Source: Echeneis naucrates
Taxonomy: Eukaryota; Chordata; Actinopteri; Carangiformes; Echeneidae
Direction of reading: 5' to 3'
NCBI RefSeq assembly: GCF_900963305.1
Contig: NW_021780168.1
Coordinates: 622,501 to 686,500, forward strand
Length of the DNA: 64,000 bases
The notes below the pieces were generated by a model. That model ran no database searches, was not told where the DNA came from, and worked only from the letters and a program-made list of their open reading frames with translations. Positions 39,590 through 50,249 of this stretch are shown one piece after another. Every line of letters begins with the position of its first letter. Position 1 is the first letter of the stretch. Made by a program: the position numbers and the translations under genes.

Positions 39590-40780
39590 GCACTGCAATT
39601 TAAAATTTAATTGCAATTTTACGAAGTAGCAATCATGCGCGTTGCATAATGCCCAGCTCTGCTCTGGATCCAGCCTGTGTACAAAATCAGGTGAATGTGA
39701 TGTCTGATGATGACTGAGCTCTTCGTGTAACACATCATGGATTCTAGGTCTCCCACATGAATGCCTTTTATAGCAGGCATTGCTTCCTAATGCAATTTTC
39801 TGACAATAACTTAGTGGAAGTGTGACGTAGTCACCAGATTTTTCTCCGTTCTGAGGAGGATTGATTACTGAAAGTGGTGACGTCATTTGATGCGTCTACA
39901 TTTATCCGATTCTGAGTGTTACATTTGTCCCGTGTTACTTTGTTATTGGTTCTCCCCGAAGTATTACTGCCATGTTTGAGTTGGAATAAATTCACTAACG
40001 CTTTGAAATGATCGCGGTACTGATGCTAATCCCGTTAGCCGGTCTATGGCGTTTTCCATTGTATGTTAGCATTAAGCGGACATAACGGACTTTATGTTAA
40101 GATAAAATTATGGCAGTGACGCTGGTTAAAATGACTTTGAATGCTATTTTAAATATGTGTGTGTTCAGTCATGTGTGGTTTTATTCTGTGGATGACAAAG
40201 TTACACTTTCATTTTATTATTCTCTCTTTCGGTCGAAAAAAGCCGAGTCCAGTCGAGGAGAGCCGAATCTTCAGAGAATCCGTGCAGACAGGGGGGTTAT
40301 TTTGATGGACACACCATGAGGCCAATCACATGAGAGGACAAACTGATGTTTTCACAATAATATTCAGCTGGTAAACTGACATAGATATGAAGTTTTACAG
40401 GTGACCAAGAAGAGACGTTTTCTTTGCTCTACAACGTAACTTTGTGAAAATAACATGTCTGTGGTTGTTCTCTGATCCCTCCTTCGTTTCTTCATGTCTT
40501 CTGTTTGTGTCCCTCTCTTGAGTGACTCCACGCATCGACCTGGTATTGCAGTATCTCCAGGAACGGTGCACTCCCTCTATGTGTTCTTTTTGCCAACAAA
40601 AACACCTCTGAGGTGCTCATACACAGAACAAGAAAACTATAATGGGTTCGCTCTCTCACCCAAGAATGGCACAAGTCTAGACTGGAACAGCTGACAACTT
40701 TATTGACTACGTGCAATAGCCCAAACAGACGGCAGGCAGAGGCAGAGTCTAGAGACCTAGAGAGCCTAGAACCAGGAGTG
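39590..40780. other. no gene recognised
   Basis: The left end repeats the 15080-15250 flank. A perfect TGACGTCA site lies at 39878-39885. Frames of 66-74 codons lack domains. Confidence 0.4.
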
Positions 40781-40782
40781 GA

Positions 40783-41025
40783 CTATGACAAAAACAAAAC
40801 ATGGATCTGACTTTCTACTTCATCCAGTTTGCATAGTGAACAAATCCGGTCTTCCTCAGGTGTGGCATTAAAGCTCCCTGTTTCTGGGACTAATGGAAGT
40901 GTTCCTGAACACAACTGTCCATAATGATCTTTGTCTTTTAGTTCACTTATTCTTAATGTAAGGTTCCACACTGTAAGTGTTCTTATTAAGACAGTAGGTT
41001 CTTCATTTTGGCTTCCTCCAAACAT
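40783..41025 (-). mobile_element. LINE polymerase C-terminal fragment
   Basis: An 80-codon minus-strand frame ends EEDRICSLCKLDEVESQIH, the C-x2-C...H motif usual near the C terminus of fish LINE polyproteins. The final cysteines are lost. It stands alone. Confidence 0.55.
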
Positions 41026-41029
41026 CCAG

Positions 41030-42255
41030 AGACCGTTTATCTCTCTGCTTTAGGAACAGTTTGTTTATAATATCTGCAATATCACAACATCATTTATGAA
41101 TGAAAATATCAGATAAATCACAAATATAGAATATTAATTTCATCCACATGTAACATGGCTCTATTGGTTGAGTTTGGGATATTTCAGTCATAATGCCAAT
41201 TTAGTTTGAATATCAAACAGATTGTCAGAACTAATGCTGTCATTTTCCAAGGAACCCTCCCACCTGGTCCATTATTAGAATAATAATGTTTACATTAACC
41301 ACTGACCCCAAAGCAGTTACATGAATGTACATGACCAACACACTGCAGCAGTGGAAATAAGGTGGCTCCAAACATACCTAATGTAAACATCACCACCTCA
41401 GGAAAACATCCATTTTGCTGTGATTGTGTAGCAAAGCTTTAGTCCAGTCAGCTGCAGTGGTTTGGTTCCACACTAAGATAAGGATTGGCTCTAAGGGCTG
41501 GTCTGCTGGGGGAGCAGTTGCCCCGTTGCCCTCCTCTCTCTGCTGCAGGAAACATGTTTTCTCCGTCTGCCTCGCTGATCTCCCAGCTATAAATATCAGT
41601 CTCAGGATTCTGTGGACTGATATCAGATCATTCAAATGAAGTTCGGTCAGAATCGGGAAAATCAACAATTTATTTATATATTTAATTTTGAACCCATCCT
41701 TATAATCCATTAAAGATGACATAGATCAGAATAGATTCTGCGTATTTAAGTATGATTTCCACATTCAGCTATTCATGTTTCTTCAAATATATCATTAATG
41801 ATGAGTTATGTTTTGTGTGTAGAACTTTTGGAGGTTGTGTAGTTGACTGTTTGGACTGGTTTTAGAGTGGACTTACCTGCCAGAGCTAACAGATGGGGGC
41901 TCCAGTCGAACTTAAGTCGCACACTTCAGCGTCCAACAAACGTCACCATTGGCTGGTAAAGCTGTCAATCAAATGTACGTTTTTGATTGACAGATTCATC
42001 AGCCATTCATGTGGCCCTTTACATTTCTCCACACTTAAACCGTTGACGACCGTCATCACTATGGCAACAAACAACACCTTTCGCAAAGGTGGCATGTAAC
42101 ATACGGCCACATAGTTTATGTTCATTCAAACATTTAACTTTGTTAAGCAGGATGCTTCCACTCATTCAGTGACATTAAATGATTTACAACAAGGGGATAG
42201 TCAGATAAATGTTACTGACAGGTTGAGGTTGAGTCTCTCCATGTGATTGATCGAC
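41030..42255. other. no gene seen
   Basis: No tRNA, exon or recognisable repeat. The 110-codon minus-strand frame at 41390-41722 has no known domain. Confidence 0.35.
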
Positions 42256-42258
42256 AGC

Positions 42259-42286
42259 TTAGGGTTAGGGTTAGGGTTAGGGTTAG
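42259..42286 (+). repeat. interstitial telomere repeat
   Basis: Four complete TTAGGG units plus a partial one. Confidence 0.9.
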
Positions 42287-42521
42287 CCCCCGCCCAAAAT
42301 TCCAACCCTGACCAGAAGACCATCTTTGTGTTATACAGGAGTTCATATGTGGCAGAATGAGAGAAATAAAGTTTGGCTGACTCTGCTGTTTGGTTATTTC
42401 TGATGTGTTAAAATCACAATGTTGAAAGTTTGAGTCAGTTCAGGTTCTTTACAGTGTTGTTTCATTTTCTCATTTCATTTTCATTTGTCTCCTAAAGTCA
42501 CATCTTTTATTCTTTACTCAG

Positions 42522-42695
42522 GTTGTGGGGCTGCAGGTTGTCAGAGATCAGCTGTTCTTCTCTGGTCTCAGCTCTGAAGTCCAACCCCTCCCATCTCAGA
42601 GAACTGGACCTGAGTTGGAACGACCTGAAGGATTCAGGACTGAAGGATCTGTGTGGTTTTCTGAAGAGTCCTCACTGCAGACTGGAGACTCTGAG
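42522..42695 (+). CDS. LRR exon of an NLR-type gene
   Basis: A 174-base exon between acceptor 'tctttactcag' and donor CTGAG|GTCAGA. It encodes [20 protein letters not shown], then [19 protein letters not shown], then [18 protein letters not shown]. Both the length and the phase are those of fish NLRC3-like LRR exons. No NACHT, FISNA or B30.2 exon is found in the window, so this is an isolated remnant or the 3' end of a gene beginning outside. Confidence 0.8.
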
Positions 42696-43045
42696 GTCAG
42701 ACTCATGTTTTATTTCTGCTCTCAGATTAATATGATGTTACAGTTGTGGTGACTCTGACCTGCAGACATCAGGCGGATATTATACTGATCCACACTGAGG
42801 ATCTTCATGCTGACGTCTGTTTTCTTCTTCTCTGGTTTAGTCCAGTCAGTGTGGCAGAGAAATGTTGAACTACAGATTTAAAACTTAAAAAAATAATAAA
42901 AATCCTTCAGTATTTCAATGACAGGAAATATTTTTCCTCACCAACATGGACAAATATATATTCAGTGGGGTCGGAATCATTCACTCTCAAACAATTCGAT
43001 TCGATTTGGATTTTTGGGGCTATGATTCGATTCAAAATTACTCAG

Positions 43046-43204
43046 GTTGGAGAACTCCAGTTTGTCAGAGATCAGCTGTTCTTCCCTGGTCTCAGCTCTG
43101 AAGTCCAACCCCTCCCATCTCAGAGAACTGGACCTGAGTCAGAACGACCTGAAGGATCTGTCTGATCTTGTGAAGAGTCCAAACTTCAGACTGGAGACTC
43201 TGAG
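43046..43204 (+). CDS. second LRR exon, NLR-type
   Basis: A 159-base exon with the same borders (ctcag| and CTGAG|GTCAGA). It is 15 bases shorter than its neighbour, an in-frame loss of the 'SGLK' region of the repeat. The consensus LxxLDLSxNDL is intact. It lies about 350 bases after the first exon, in the same phase. Confidence 0.75.
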
Positions 43205-43617
43205 GTCAGACTCATGGTTTATTTCTGCTACAGTTGGACTCAGTTCATGTTTCTTTCAGTAATATTGTTTAACTCTAACCCTCAGTGAAGCTGTGAGAGG
43301 AGAACAGAGACAGATTTCAGGATTAGACAGAAAGACAGAGAGAAAAAAGTCAGCCAAACCTTCATGACTCAGCTCTTTATCCCCACTGTGGACTCAGAGA
43401 AATGTGCTGAGTCAGCAGACTTGAGGTCTGTGAGTTTCCAGCTCAGTGTGTCCACTCCAACACGTTAACATGAGCTGAGAGGAAGCAGCTGCTGCACATC
43501 TGGACTGAACAGGACTGAAGTCCCTGCAGGTCTTGCTGGATCTGCATCACTGACTGACAGCTGATGGACAGAGTCAGGAAACACTGATGGATCTGCTCTC
43601 TTCTTCTCTACACAGGT

Positions 43618-43690
43618 GGAGGCGGTGAAGAAGAAGATGTGTGCTGACGGAGGATCAGCTGCTTCCTGATCATCCAGATGTTGCAGCAGC
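43618..43690 (+). CDS. possible NLR terminal exon
   Basis: The acceptor 'cttctctacacag' is followed by GTGGAGGCGGTGA. If joined to the preceding LRR phase it would add about four residues (RWRR) and stop. Sequence beyond looks like a 3' untranslated region. Inference only. Confidence 0.35.
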
Positions 43691-43699
43691 AGCTTGTCC

Positions 43700-45140
43700 A
43701 GACTCTGGACCATGTTCCTGGGAGGTGGAGAGGAGAGCTTCATCCAGCAGAGACTGACAGAGGAATCAGAACTGGTCTGAGAACGGAGTCCAGTCCACCA
43801 TGATCCCAGAGACTCCTCAAGTCCTCCTCTCCTCTCAGCCAGCTCCTCCAAACTCCACCTGGGGTTTATGTTCAGCTTCTTCTGGACCCTTTGGGCTGCT
43901 TTGGGAACATTTCTACAAGCATTACTATTATCTATAAAATATGTAATTTTGTTGTGAAACATGTGACTTTCAGTCAGCACTTTTTAAATCTGTGTTTTCT
44001 GCCCTTCATCTAAATGAAGCATATATATTTTTTAAGTTGTCTTCTTATCTAAAATATTTCTTTTTTTTTTATCCACATGTGGCAAAAAATTTATGTCAAT
44101 AAATAAAAGTATGCTGAAAGGGCAGAACTCAAGAGAGGACACTGCAGTAACATAGTTCATCTTCTGAAAGGACAATTTTTAATCAATGTACTAAATTATT
44201 TTTAGGAGACAAACATAACATCCTTTTTAAATCTGAATGTGTGTGTGTGAATGATGATGTGGCCTGTGTAGGGAATCTTGTCCTGATTATTCATATTTTA
44301 AAGTTTAAAGTTTAAAGCACTTTGTGGAATGTTGTTTTTTTGTTTGAAAGGGGCTGTATAAATAAACTAAAGTTTAAAGTAAGGATTGATATGTTAATTG
44401 AATGATTGATTGATATAGTGATATAATACAGTCCAATAATGTTCTAGCGGAGTTGTGCAGCAGACTCTCAGCTCAGTGTGTGAATGTGCTACTGCTGAAC
44501 TGGGACTCATGAGTTCCACTCTGAACCAATGAGTCATGAATCATGAGTCTGACTGTGAACCAGTCTACAGTATGTGCTGTGGGTGAGTGACAGCTCATAG
44601 CGGGGAGGGAAAGGGAGTGAAACAGCAAACCAGAGCTGCTGCTTTTCCTCCTTCTTTCTATATGAACATGAGCACCATGATGCACACTGCTGTGTTCTCA
44701 TATCAAGCTCATGTTCACCTTCTTTCTTTCACAGGGAAAACATGAAAGAAGCTGAAGCTGAACTCAGCCTTCCAACTTTAGTGCTCCGTGTCACAGACTG
44801 ATCCATTTTCTGACGTTATAGTCCACACCAGCCTGCAGCCTCTCTGTGTGACACTTTGTTCATCATTATTTTCACACTTTAGTTCCTGCTTCTTTTCATT
44901 TAGGCTCCATGTAGGCTGTTCATGATGACTTTGTTTGTGTGTGGGATCTCTGTCTGAATGAAAGTTTCACAATCACTGCCTCAGACTGCATTCAGAAGGA
45001 ATTGTTGAAGTCATAGAAGCTGAAGAGTTGATGATCAGAGGCTGACAGCTAAAGGAAGCTAGAATGCACACTGCTCTCTGACAGAGTCGGCCTCCCTCCA
45101 CATTTAGGAGGCTTTTTCACTTCTTACAACAGCTGACAAA
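43700..45140. other. no gene seen; LINE/SINE-like tail
   Basis: Around 44295-44380 the 'aaagtttaaagtttaaagc' repeats and 'gggctgtataaataaa' resemble a fish LINE or SINE 3' tail. The remainder has no recognised gene. Confidence 0.35.
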
Positions 45141-45141
45141 G

Positions 45142-45200
45142 GGCTCATCTGGGATTTGAACCCCGGACCTGTCACACCCTGAGCCAGAATCATCCTGATT
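45142..45200 (-). pseudogene. tRNA-Pro(AGG) 3' portion
   Basis: Anticodon loop TCAGGGT and T arm GGGGTTCAAATCCC on the minus strand. The 5' end is degenerate. Confidence 0.6.
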
Positions 45201-45423
45201 GTTCCTGGAATGGTTTGGTTAGTCAGAGTGTGTCTGTGTGTGTTCAGATCGGAGCTCTTCTTGTCTCTCTGAGTGGTTGGAAATGAAAATGGAGATCGGT
45301 AGAAGCATTCTTTCTTTTTTGTGTATACCAACATTCTTTATTATGTACGCGAACATTCTTCATGCAACATGCATTTTAGGTTGGATTATACATAAGTCAC
45401 AGCACCAAGTCAGCGCGGTTGTC

Positions 45424-45511
45424 CCTTCGATAGCTCGCTTGGTAGAGCGGAGGACTGTAGTGGCTCATTGTTGAAATCCTTAAGTCGCTGATGCAAACCC
45501 AGCTCGAAGGA
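45424..45511 (+). tRNA. tRNA-Tyr(GTA) with intron, T arm damaged
   Basis: 88 bases. Acceptor CCTTCGA against TCGAAGG, D arm and anticodon ctGTAg are good, with an intron of about 18 bases after position 37. The T arm reads GCTGATGCAAACCCAGC, losing the TTC loop and a stem pair, so the B box is poor. Probably non-functional. Confidence 0.65.
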
Positions 45512-45660
45512 GACCATGTCCTTAATCTGCCTCATCCAGCACAGTGATGAGTTTGCCTCCAGGCAAGAGGTGGACAGACTGGTCATCTGGTGTGGTCAGA
45601 ACCACCTGGAGCTAAATCTGAAGACAGTGGTTTTCAGGACACTTGTTATTTTAATCAAAT
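45512..45660 (+). mobile_element. LINE reverse-transcriptase fragment
   Basis: A paralogue of 37205-37320. The frame keeps EVDRLVIWCGQNHLELNLK. With the adjacent Tyr and the Ala relic at 45899 it repeats the order at 37131-37625. Confidence 0.7.
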
Positions 45661-45898
45661 TATGTACTTGACATAACTTCATTATGAAGTTTTGACATGA
45701 GTTAAAGATGCCAAAGCATTAGCAGTTTACTTTTAAGTGGCCTTCAATGGCTGTTGTTTTGTCATCACGTGTACATTTGTGTTCAGTCAGTAATTTGGTC
45801 GGATGACTACACAGGATAACTCACTCCAAGCTGAGTGGATAATTGAGAGATCAGGGTGTTGCACAAGATAAGTACTTCCTGCGCTTCATTATCAACAC

Positions 45899-45935
45899 TG
45901 AAGATGGCGGGGGTTGTACCCGGGGCCTCACACAT
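45899..45935 (-). pseudogene. tRNA-Ala 3' half
   Basis: Minus-strand T arm with a changed loop (GGGTACAACCCCC), paralogous to 37586-37625. Confidence 0.55.
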
Positions 45936-46169
45936 TTTGGAATACATTTTCAGTGCAGTTACTCTGAGATGCTTTAACAGCTAAACAGTGTAAAATAAAA
46001 ACTTGGTGGTAATTAATGTTTTTTGTTTTCAATGAGGGGAAGTTAAAACAGACCAGGAACACTAAATAATGGGCGGGGGGTGAAAACAACAGGAGGGTTA
46101 AAGAGCAGTGTTAATTGGCAAAAACAAGCAGAACTGTCACAGAACATCCAGCAGAAGTGGAGCCATCCA

Positions 46170-46242
46170 GCTGAAATAGCTCAGTTGGGAGAGTGTTAGA
46201 CTGAAGATCTGAAGGTCCCTGGTTCAATCCTGGGTTTTGGCA
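46170..46242 (+). tRNA. tRNA-Phe(GAA)
   Basis: A complete 73-base tRNA: acceptor GCTGAAA against TTTTGGC (with G-T wobbles), anticodon loop CTGAAGA (GAA), T stem CCTGG/CTGGG, T loop TTCAATC. A TTTTTT run follows about 28 bases on. Likely functional. Confidence 0.85.
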
Positions 46243-46581
46243 TCTGAGGAGGTACCTGAGGTTCAAGCTCTTGTTTTTTACCTACATTTCCAATATTCTA
46301 TCTATAACCACACAATGAAATATTGTGAGGGTGGATACGCTGACTGCTTGTTTTTTCAGATGTTTTAATGTAGGACTCTACAGCCATTTCCAATCATCAT
46401 CAAAATGTATCCTCTAATTAAATGTTCCTAAATTTCTATTAAAGGCAGCATTATTGCAGCAGGCAGCACTCTATGGTGGAGGTCATGACAAAAAAGTGGG
46501 AGGAGTCTTTGATCTCTGTGATGTCCAACAGCCTCAAGCTCAAAAGACAATCATGGTTTTGTCTTGTTCACACTTGAAATA

Positions 46582-46599
46582 TGAGCCCCACGTTGGGCG
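46582..46599 (+). pseudogene. tRNA-Lys 3' end
   Basis: Only GAGCCCCACGTTGGGCG remains. Confidence 0.5.
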
Positions 46600-46785
46600 A
46601 TAAGCAGTTTCTTTAGACCCAAAGTTACCCAGCAGAGCACTGCCTCTGCCAGCTTGCCTTCTTCCACCCTGACTGGTCTGCAGCTCAGCTAACTGCAGTG
46701 CACTGTGTAGCTGACACTGTCCTATCAAAGCTGGAATTAACTTCTCTGTTTCCTCATCAGAGAATGGCAGCTGGACACACATGTC

Positions 46786-46807
46786 AAGATGGCTCAGTGG
46801 TCTTTTG
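46786..46807 (+). pseudogene. tRNA-Leu(CAA-type) 5' fragment
   Basis: GTCAAGATGGCTCAGTGGTC, the acceptor and D arm only. The left flank is shared with the Leu copies at 8372 and 14960. Confidence 0.5.
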
Positions 46808-47037
46808 GAGTCCACTGAGAGACGTGCTGTGTTTTATGCTCTAATCCAGCATACATCGACCAACCATGACTGCTCGAGTAAAATATCTAAACTTATCAGT
46901 TTGAACCAACATGAAACTCGCTGAGCTTTAAATAGTGTAACTACAGCTGCTGGTCATTAAGTCTCTGTGGGACGACGGGTCAGTGTTTGGCTGTTCACTG
47001 AGGTATGCTCGTGGTAGGTCCATTGTTGTAAAGTAAA

Positions 47038-47109
47038 TTCCCATAACAGGAGTCAAACCCAGGCTGCCTAGGTGAAAACCAGGACTCCTGACCGCTAGAC
47101 CATATGGGA
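47038..47109 (-). tRNA. tRNA-Glu(TTC)
   Basis: 72 bases. Acceptor TCCCATA/TATGGGA is perfect, and the anticodon loop TTTTCAC (TTC) sits in a paired stem. The T loop is TTTGACT with one T-stem mismatch. Plausibly active, slightly weaker than 7867-7938. Confidence 0.7.
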
Positions 47110-47322
47110 ACATTAGCTTGATGTTATTTTGATAGTGATTAAGAAAAACTAATAATGTCCAACCACCACCCAAAACAGAGCAGTTGTTCTTTTCACCTGC
47201 TGCAGTAGCTCAGAGCCTCAGTTGGGAGACACATTTTTCTTCCATTTTCTCCTCCAAACATTTGTACACAGTTTTGAGATTTCCCATAATGTCATATGTG
47301 TGGCATTTTTTCAGTGAAGCTG

Positions 47323-47341
47323 TGGTAGTGTGGCCGAGTGA
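47323..47341 (+). pseudogene. tRNA-Leu 5' fragment
   Basis: GGTAGTGTGGCCGAGTG only, with the same flank and cut as 78-93. Confidence 0.6.
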
Positions 47342-47431
47342 GTACAATCTTTAAGTATTTAAGTAGCATCAACTTAGAAATCCTCTGGTCTTCCACGTTT
47401 GAACTATAATACCAGTGAATTAAACAAAGAT

Positions 47432-47505
47432 CACCCCTGGGTGGACTTGAACCACCATCCTTTCGGTTAATAGCCGAACACACTGACCAATTGCGCCACA
47501 GAGAC
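47432..47505 (-). tRNA. tRNA-Asn, anticodon ATT
   Basis: 74 bases. The Asn body has acceptor GTCTCTG against CAGGGGT, mainly by wobble. The anticodon stem TTCGG/CCGAA is perfect and the T loop is TTCAAGT. Loop CTATTAA gives ATT rather than the usual GTT, with the same decoding class. Could be functional. Confidence 0.65.
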
Positions 47506-48249
47506 ATGTTGGTTAGTCCCTGTTACAGCCTGCTGTTCCAGCTGGAATTATCCTAAATGTTGCCCCACAATAAGAATGTCGTTGGTTTGAATCTCAAACT
47601 GTCAGCTGTTTTTGAAAATATTGTCAGAGCAGTTTACTGAACAAACTGTCCCCTGATGGTCAAAGCACACGGTCCAAATATCTGATTGATATGAATTCCA
47701 GCCAATGATGTTAGTGATAAGAGATGGCTTGGCATGACGGGTCCTTTGAGGAACCGATGAAAAATAAAAAATTGTTGTCTGACTGTTCTCTGACTGACTG
47801 TTCTCTGTGTTATTGAACCTTCCCATCGCTGGATGGTTTTTAGGAAAATTTTTTGCAGCTCAAGCTGCAGGGCCATCTCGAATTATCCCGAAATATCCAT
47901 CAAACCTGTTGAAGTTTAATTCAAAGGTTATCTGAATGTACTGCATCTGCTTTCAAAGTTGTTGTCAGATCATTAAGATTAATTTTTCTACACAAGACTT
48001 TAGCTCTTTGGAGATATGGCAACAATATAAGGCCAAAATAAGGATTTTACAACTCCAATACCAGTTAGTCAACAAAATATGATGAGCCAAGTCCACTATG
48101 ACAAATAACAAAGGATTTTCTTTAGCATAAAATAAACTGTCACATTAATGTCCTGAATGTGCTGTGTGTAAATAATGAGGTTCATCAAAACAAAGTCAGA
48201 ACCAGAGCTCAGGCTGTTGGTACACAAACAAAGAAAGGCATACTTGTGG

Positions 48250-48488
48250 ATTCACAAGATTATATCAGGATCTGACCTTTTCCTGTTCCATCAGTAACCA
48301 TCAAAGGAGATGCTGATTCTGTGATGTCACAAAGGTTCTAATGACATCACAGAGATCAAAGACTCCTCCCATTTTTTCTCATGACCTCCACCATAGAGTG
48401 CTCACTCATAATGAAGCTCCAAAGACAATCATGGTCCTGCCAAATACCTTTGAGTTCTGCCAACAGAAGCAACAACAAAACTGGAACT
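48250..48488 (+). repeat. dispersed hairpin repeat, copy
   Basis: Contains the perfect pair 48318-48329 and 48342-48353 with a 12-base loop. See 13571-13850. Confidence 0.75.
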
Positions 48489-48560
48489 ACTTTTCACTGC
48501 TATGCTGATGATCCCCTCCTGTATGTGCCTAACAGCTGTGACTCTTGACATCTATTGACA
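48489..48560 (+). mobile_element. LINE reverse-transcriptase scrap (YADD)
   Basis: The frame FHCYADDPLLYVPNSCDS carries the YADD catalytic box of L2-type LINEs, then stops. Confidence 0.6.
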
Positions 48561-48913
48561 TTACAACAGGTGGATTCTGTGGTGTGAAATTTTGACTCAC
48601 ATCAAACCGGAGACCTCAGGTGAGAACCCTCCCATACTGTTCTGAGGGGACTCATCCCAAATTTTTTGTGGAAGACGTCTGTGTAGGTTCCCAGTTCCCC
48701 GTTCAAATAAGAGCAGAACAGTATGTAAATAAGAGTCTATAGTTTCAGTAATAGTTTCAGACTATTCTGAAAGTTATGTTTCTCTCTTTATGCAAACCAT
48801 ACAAAGAACGAGTCCATCTTCTCATTCCAAGAAAGGACAAGACCCTGACTCTGATGTGTTTATTACATATGGTAAAAAGTTTTGTTTATCAACACTTAAC
48901 ACTCAACACTATT

Positions 48914-48940
48914 TAAAAAAAAAAAAAAAAAAAAAAAAAA
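48914..48940. repeat. poly-A tract
   Basis: About 27 A residues, possibly the tail of a retroposed piece on the plus strand. Confidence 0.7.
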
Positions 48941-49079
48941 CAACACTCAATTGACCTTCACTCACAGATGAGTTACACCGACGTGACAGGGAGGGGTTTA
49001 AAACCAAGAAGCACACAGAGGGCCACAGTTTAGCCTGTGTATTGACAAAACGATCGATTGACAAGTTGTGATCAGCTGA

Positions 49080-49945
49080 ACGCTCAGAGCGACGGAAGAA
49101 AGAAATGAACAACGGTAAGTCATTTTAAGATAACGCAGTTAATTGATTGTTTCTGAAAAGTTTTTTTTTATGTGTATATTTTCTTAAAAGACTTGTTTTT
49201 ACAGGCGGTCTTTTAGAGGGTGAGTTGGAGTGTCTGACTTTTGATGATTTTCCTGATGGTAAGTGTTGCGTCTTTGAGATTATATTCATATTATTTTTAT
49301 TTTTTACAGTATTTTTTCCGGTAGTTTGTACGCAAGATCTGGACGAAATCGAGAGAGTTTTCAGAGAAAGTTCTCCCGCACCAGCAACCGCTACAGCCGT
49401 GACCGGGCCCGTACCAGAGACAGTTCCAGAGGCCGGAGGCTCCCGGAAAGCTACAGGTGAAGAACCGCGACCGTACGGGGATAAACAGCTATTCCAGGAC
49501 CCGGAGGTCTCAAGAAGGGAGGAAGCTCGAGGAGAATCTAGGAAAAGATCCAAGGAGTCTTCGAGCAGCTCTTCTTCATCTTCTTCCTCTGCCGCCAGCA
49601 GAAGAGATTGTAAGTTTATTTTTTCACATCAGCCTGTACTTTAAACATGTACCTGCATGAACAGTGAAGCTGTTTCAACCGTGTATAGCTCCGTGGGAAC
49701 TAATTTTATTTATTTTTTCAGACTATCGGAAGGAGAAGAGGAGTAATTCGCAATACAGAAGAAACAGGTCCTCATCCTACAGGAGACCAAGGTCCTCTTC
49801 GTACAGAAGAAGAATTAGATCGTCGTCCTACACACGGTCACCAAACTGTAGGATACTGTGCAGACACCTCGATAGATTCCTTGACAGGTTGTATTTGAGT
49901 TCAAAAAGGTTACATGGAGCAAAAAGGGAATGCCCATTGTAGGAG
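49080..49945 (+). other. Ser/Arg-rich coding pieces
   Basis: Several short open stretches rich in Ser-Arg dipeptides (for example YRRNRSSSYRRPRSSSYRRR) and a Ser run near 49560-49595, separated by intron-like spacers with plausible splice sites. They may be a small host gene or a basic-protein gene of the virus-like element that follows. I do not recognise a family. Confidence 0.35.
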
Positions 49946-50249
49946 TTTTTCAGAGGACCCTTTTCTGGCGATAAACCTCGCTATAGAGGAGTTGTATCAT
50001 CCTGAAACTCTGACCAATGCTGTAAATGATCTTCGTTCAATAATAAACTAATTGACCTTTGAAAATGATTCTGTGACTGAGCCCCCCGTCTCTCCTCATT
50101 TCTCTGGGCTTGATTCACCTTCTCCACCAGTTGTTTCACACACTGTTTGAATGCCATAGACAGGGCCGGACACCTGTTAGAGATTCAGGAGGGGGGAAAC
50201 GCAGGTGTAGTTTCAGGGGCTGAGGAGAGGGAGGGGGGGAGAGGGGGTT

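Noticed and set aside
43465-43980. 171-codon minus-strand frame
   Set aside because: It is the antisense of an NLR-type 3' exon and untranslated region, not a gene.
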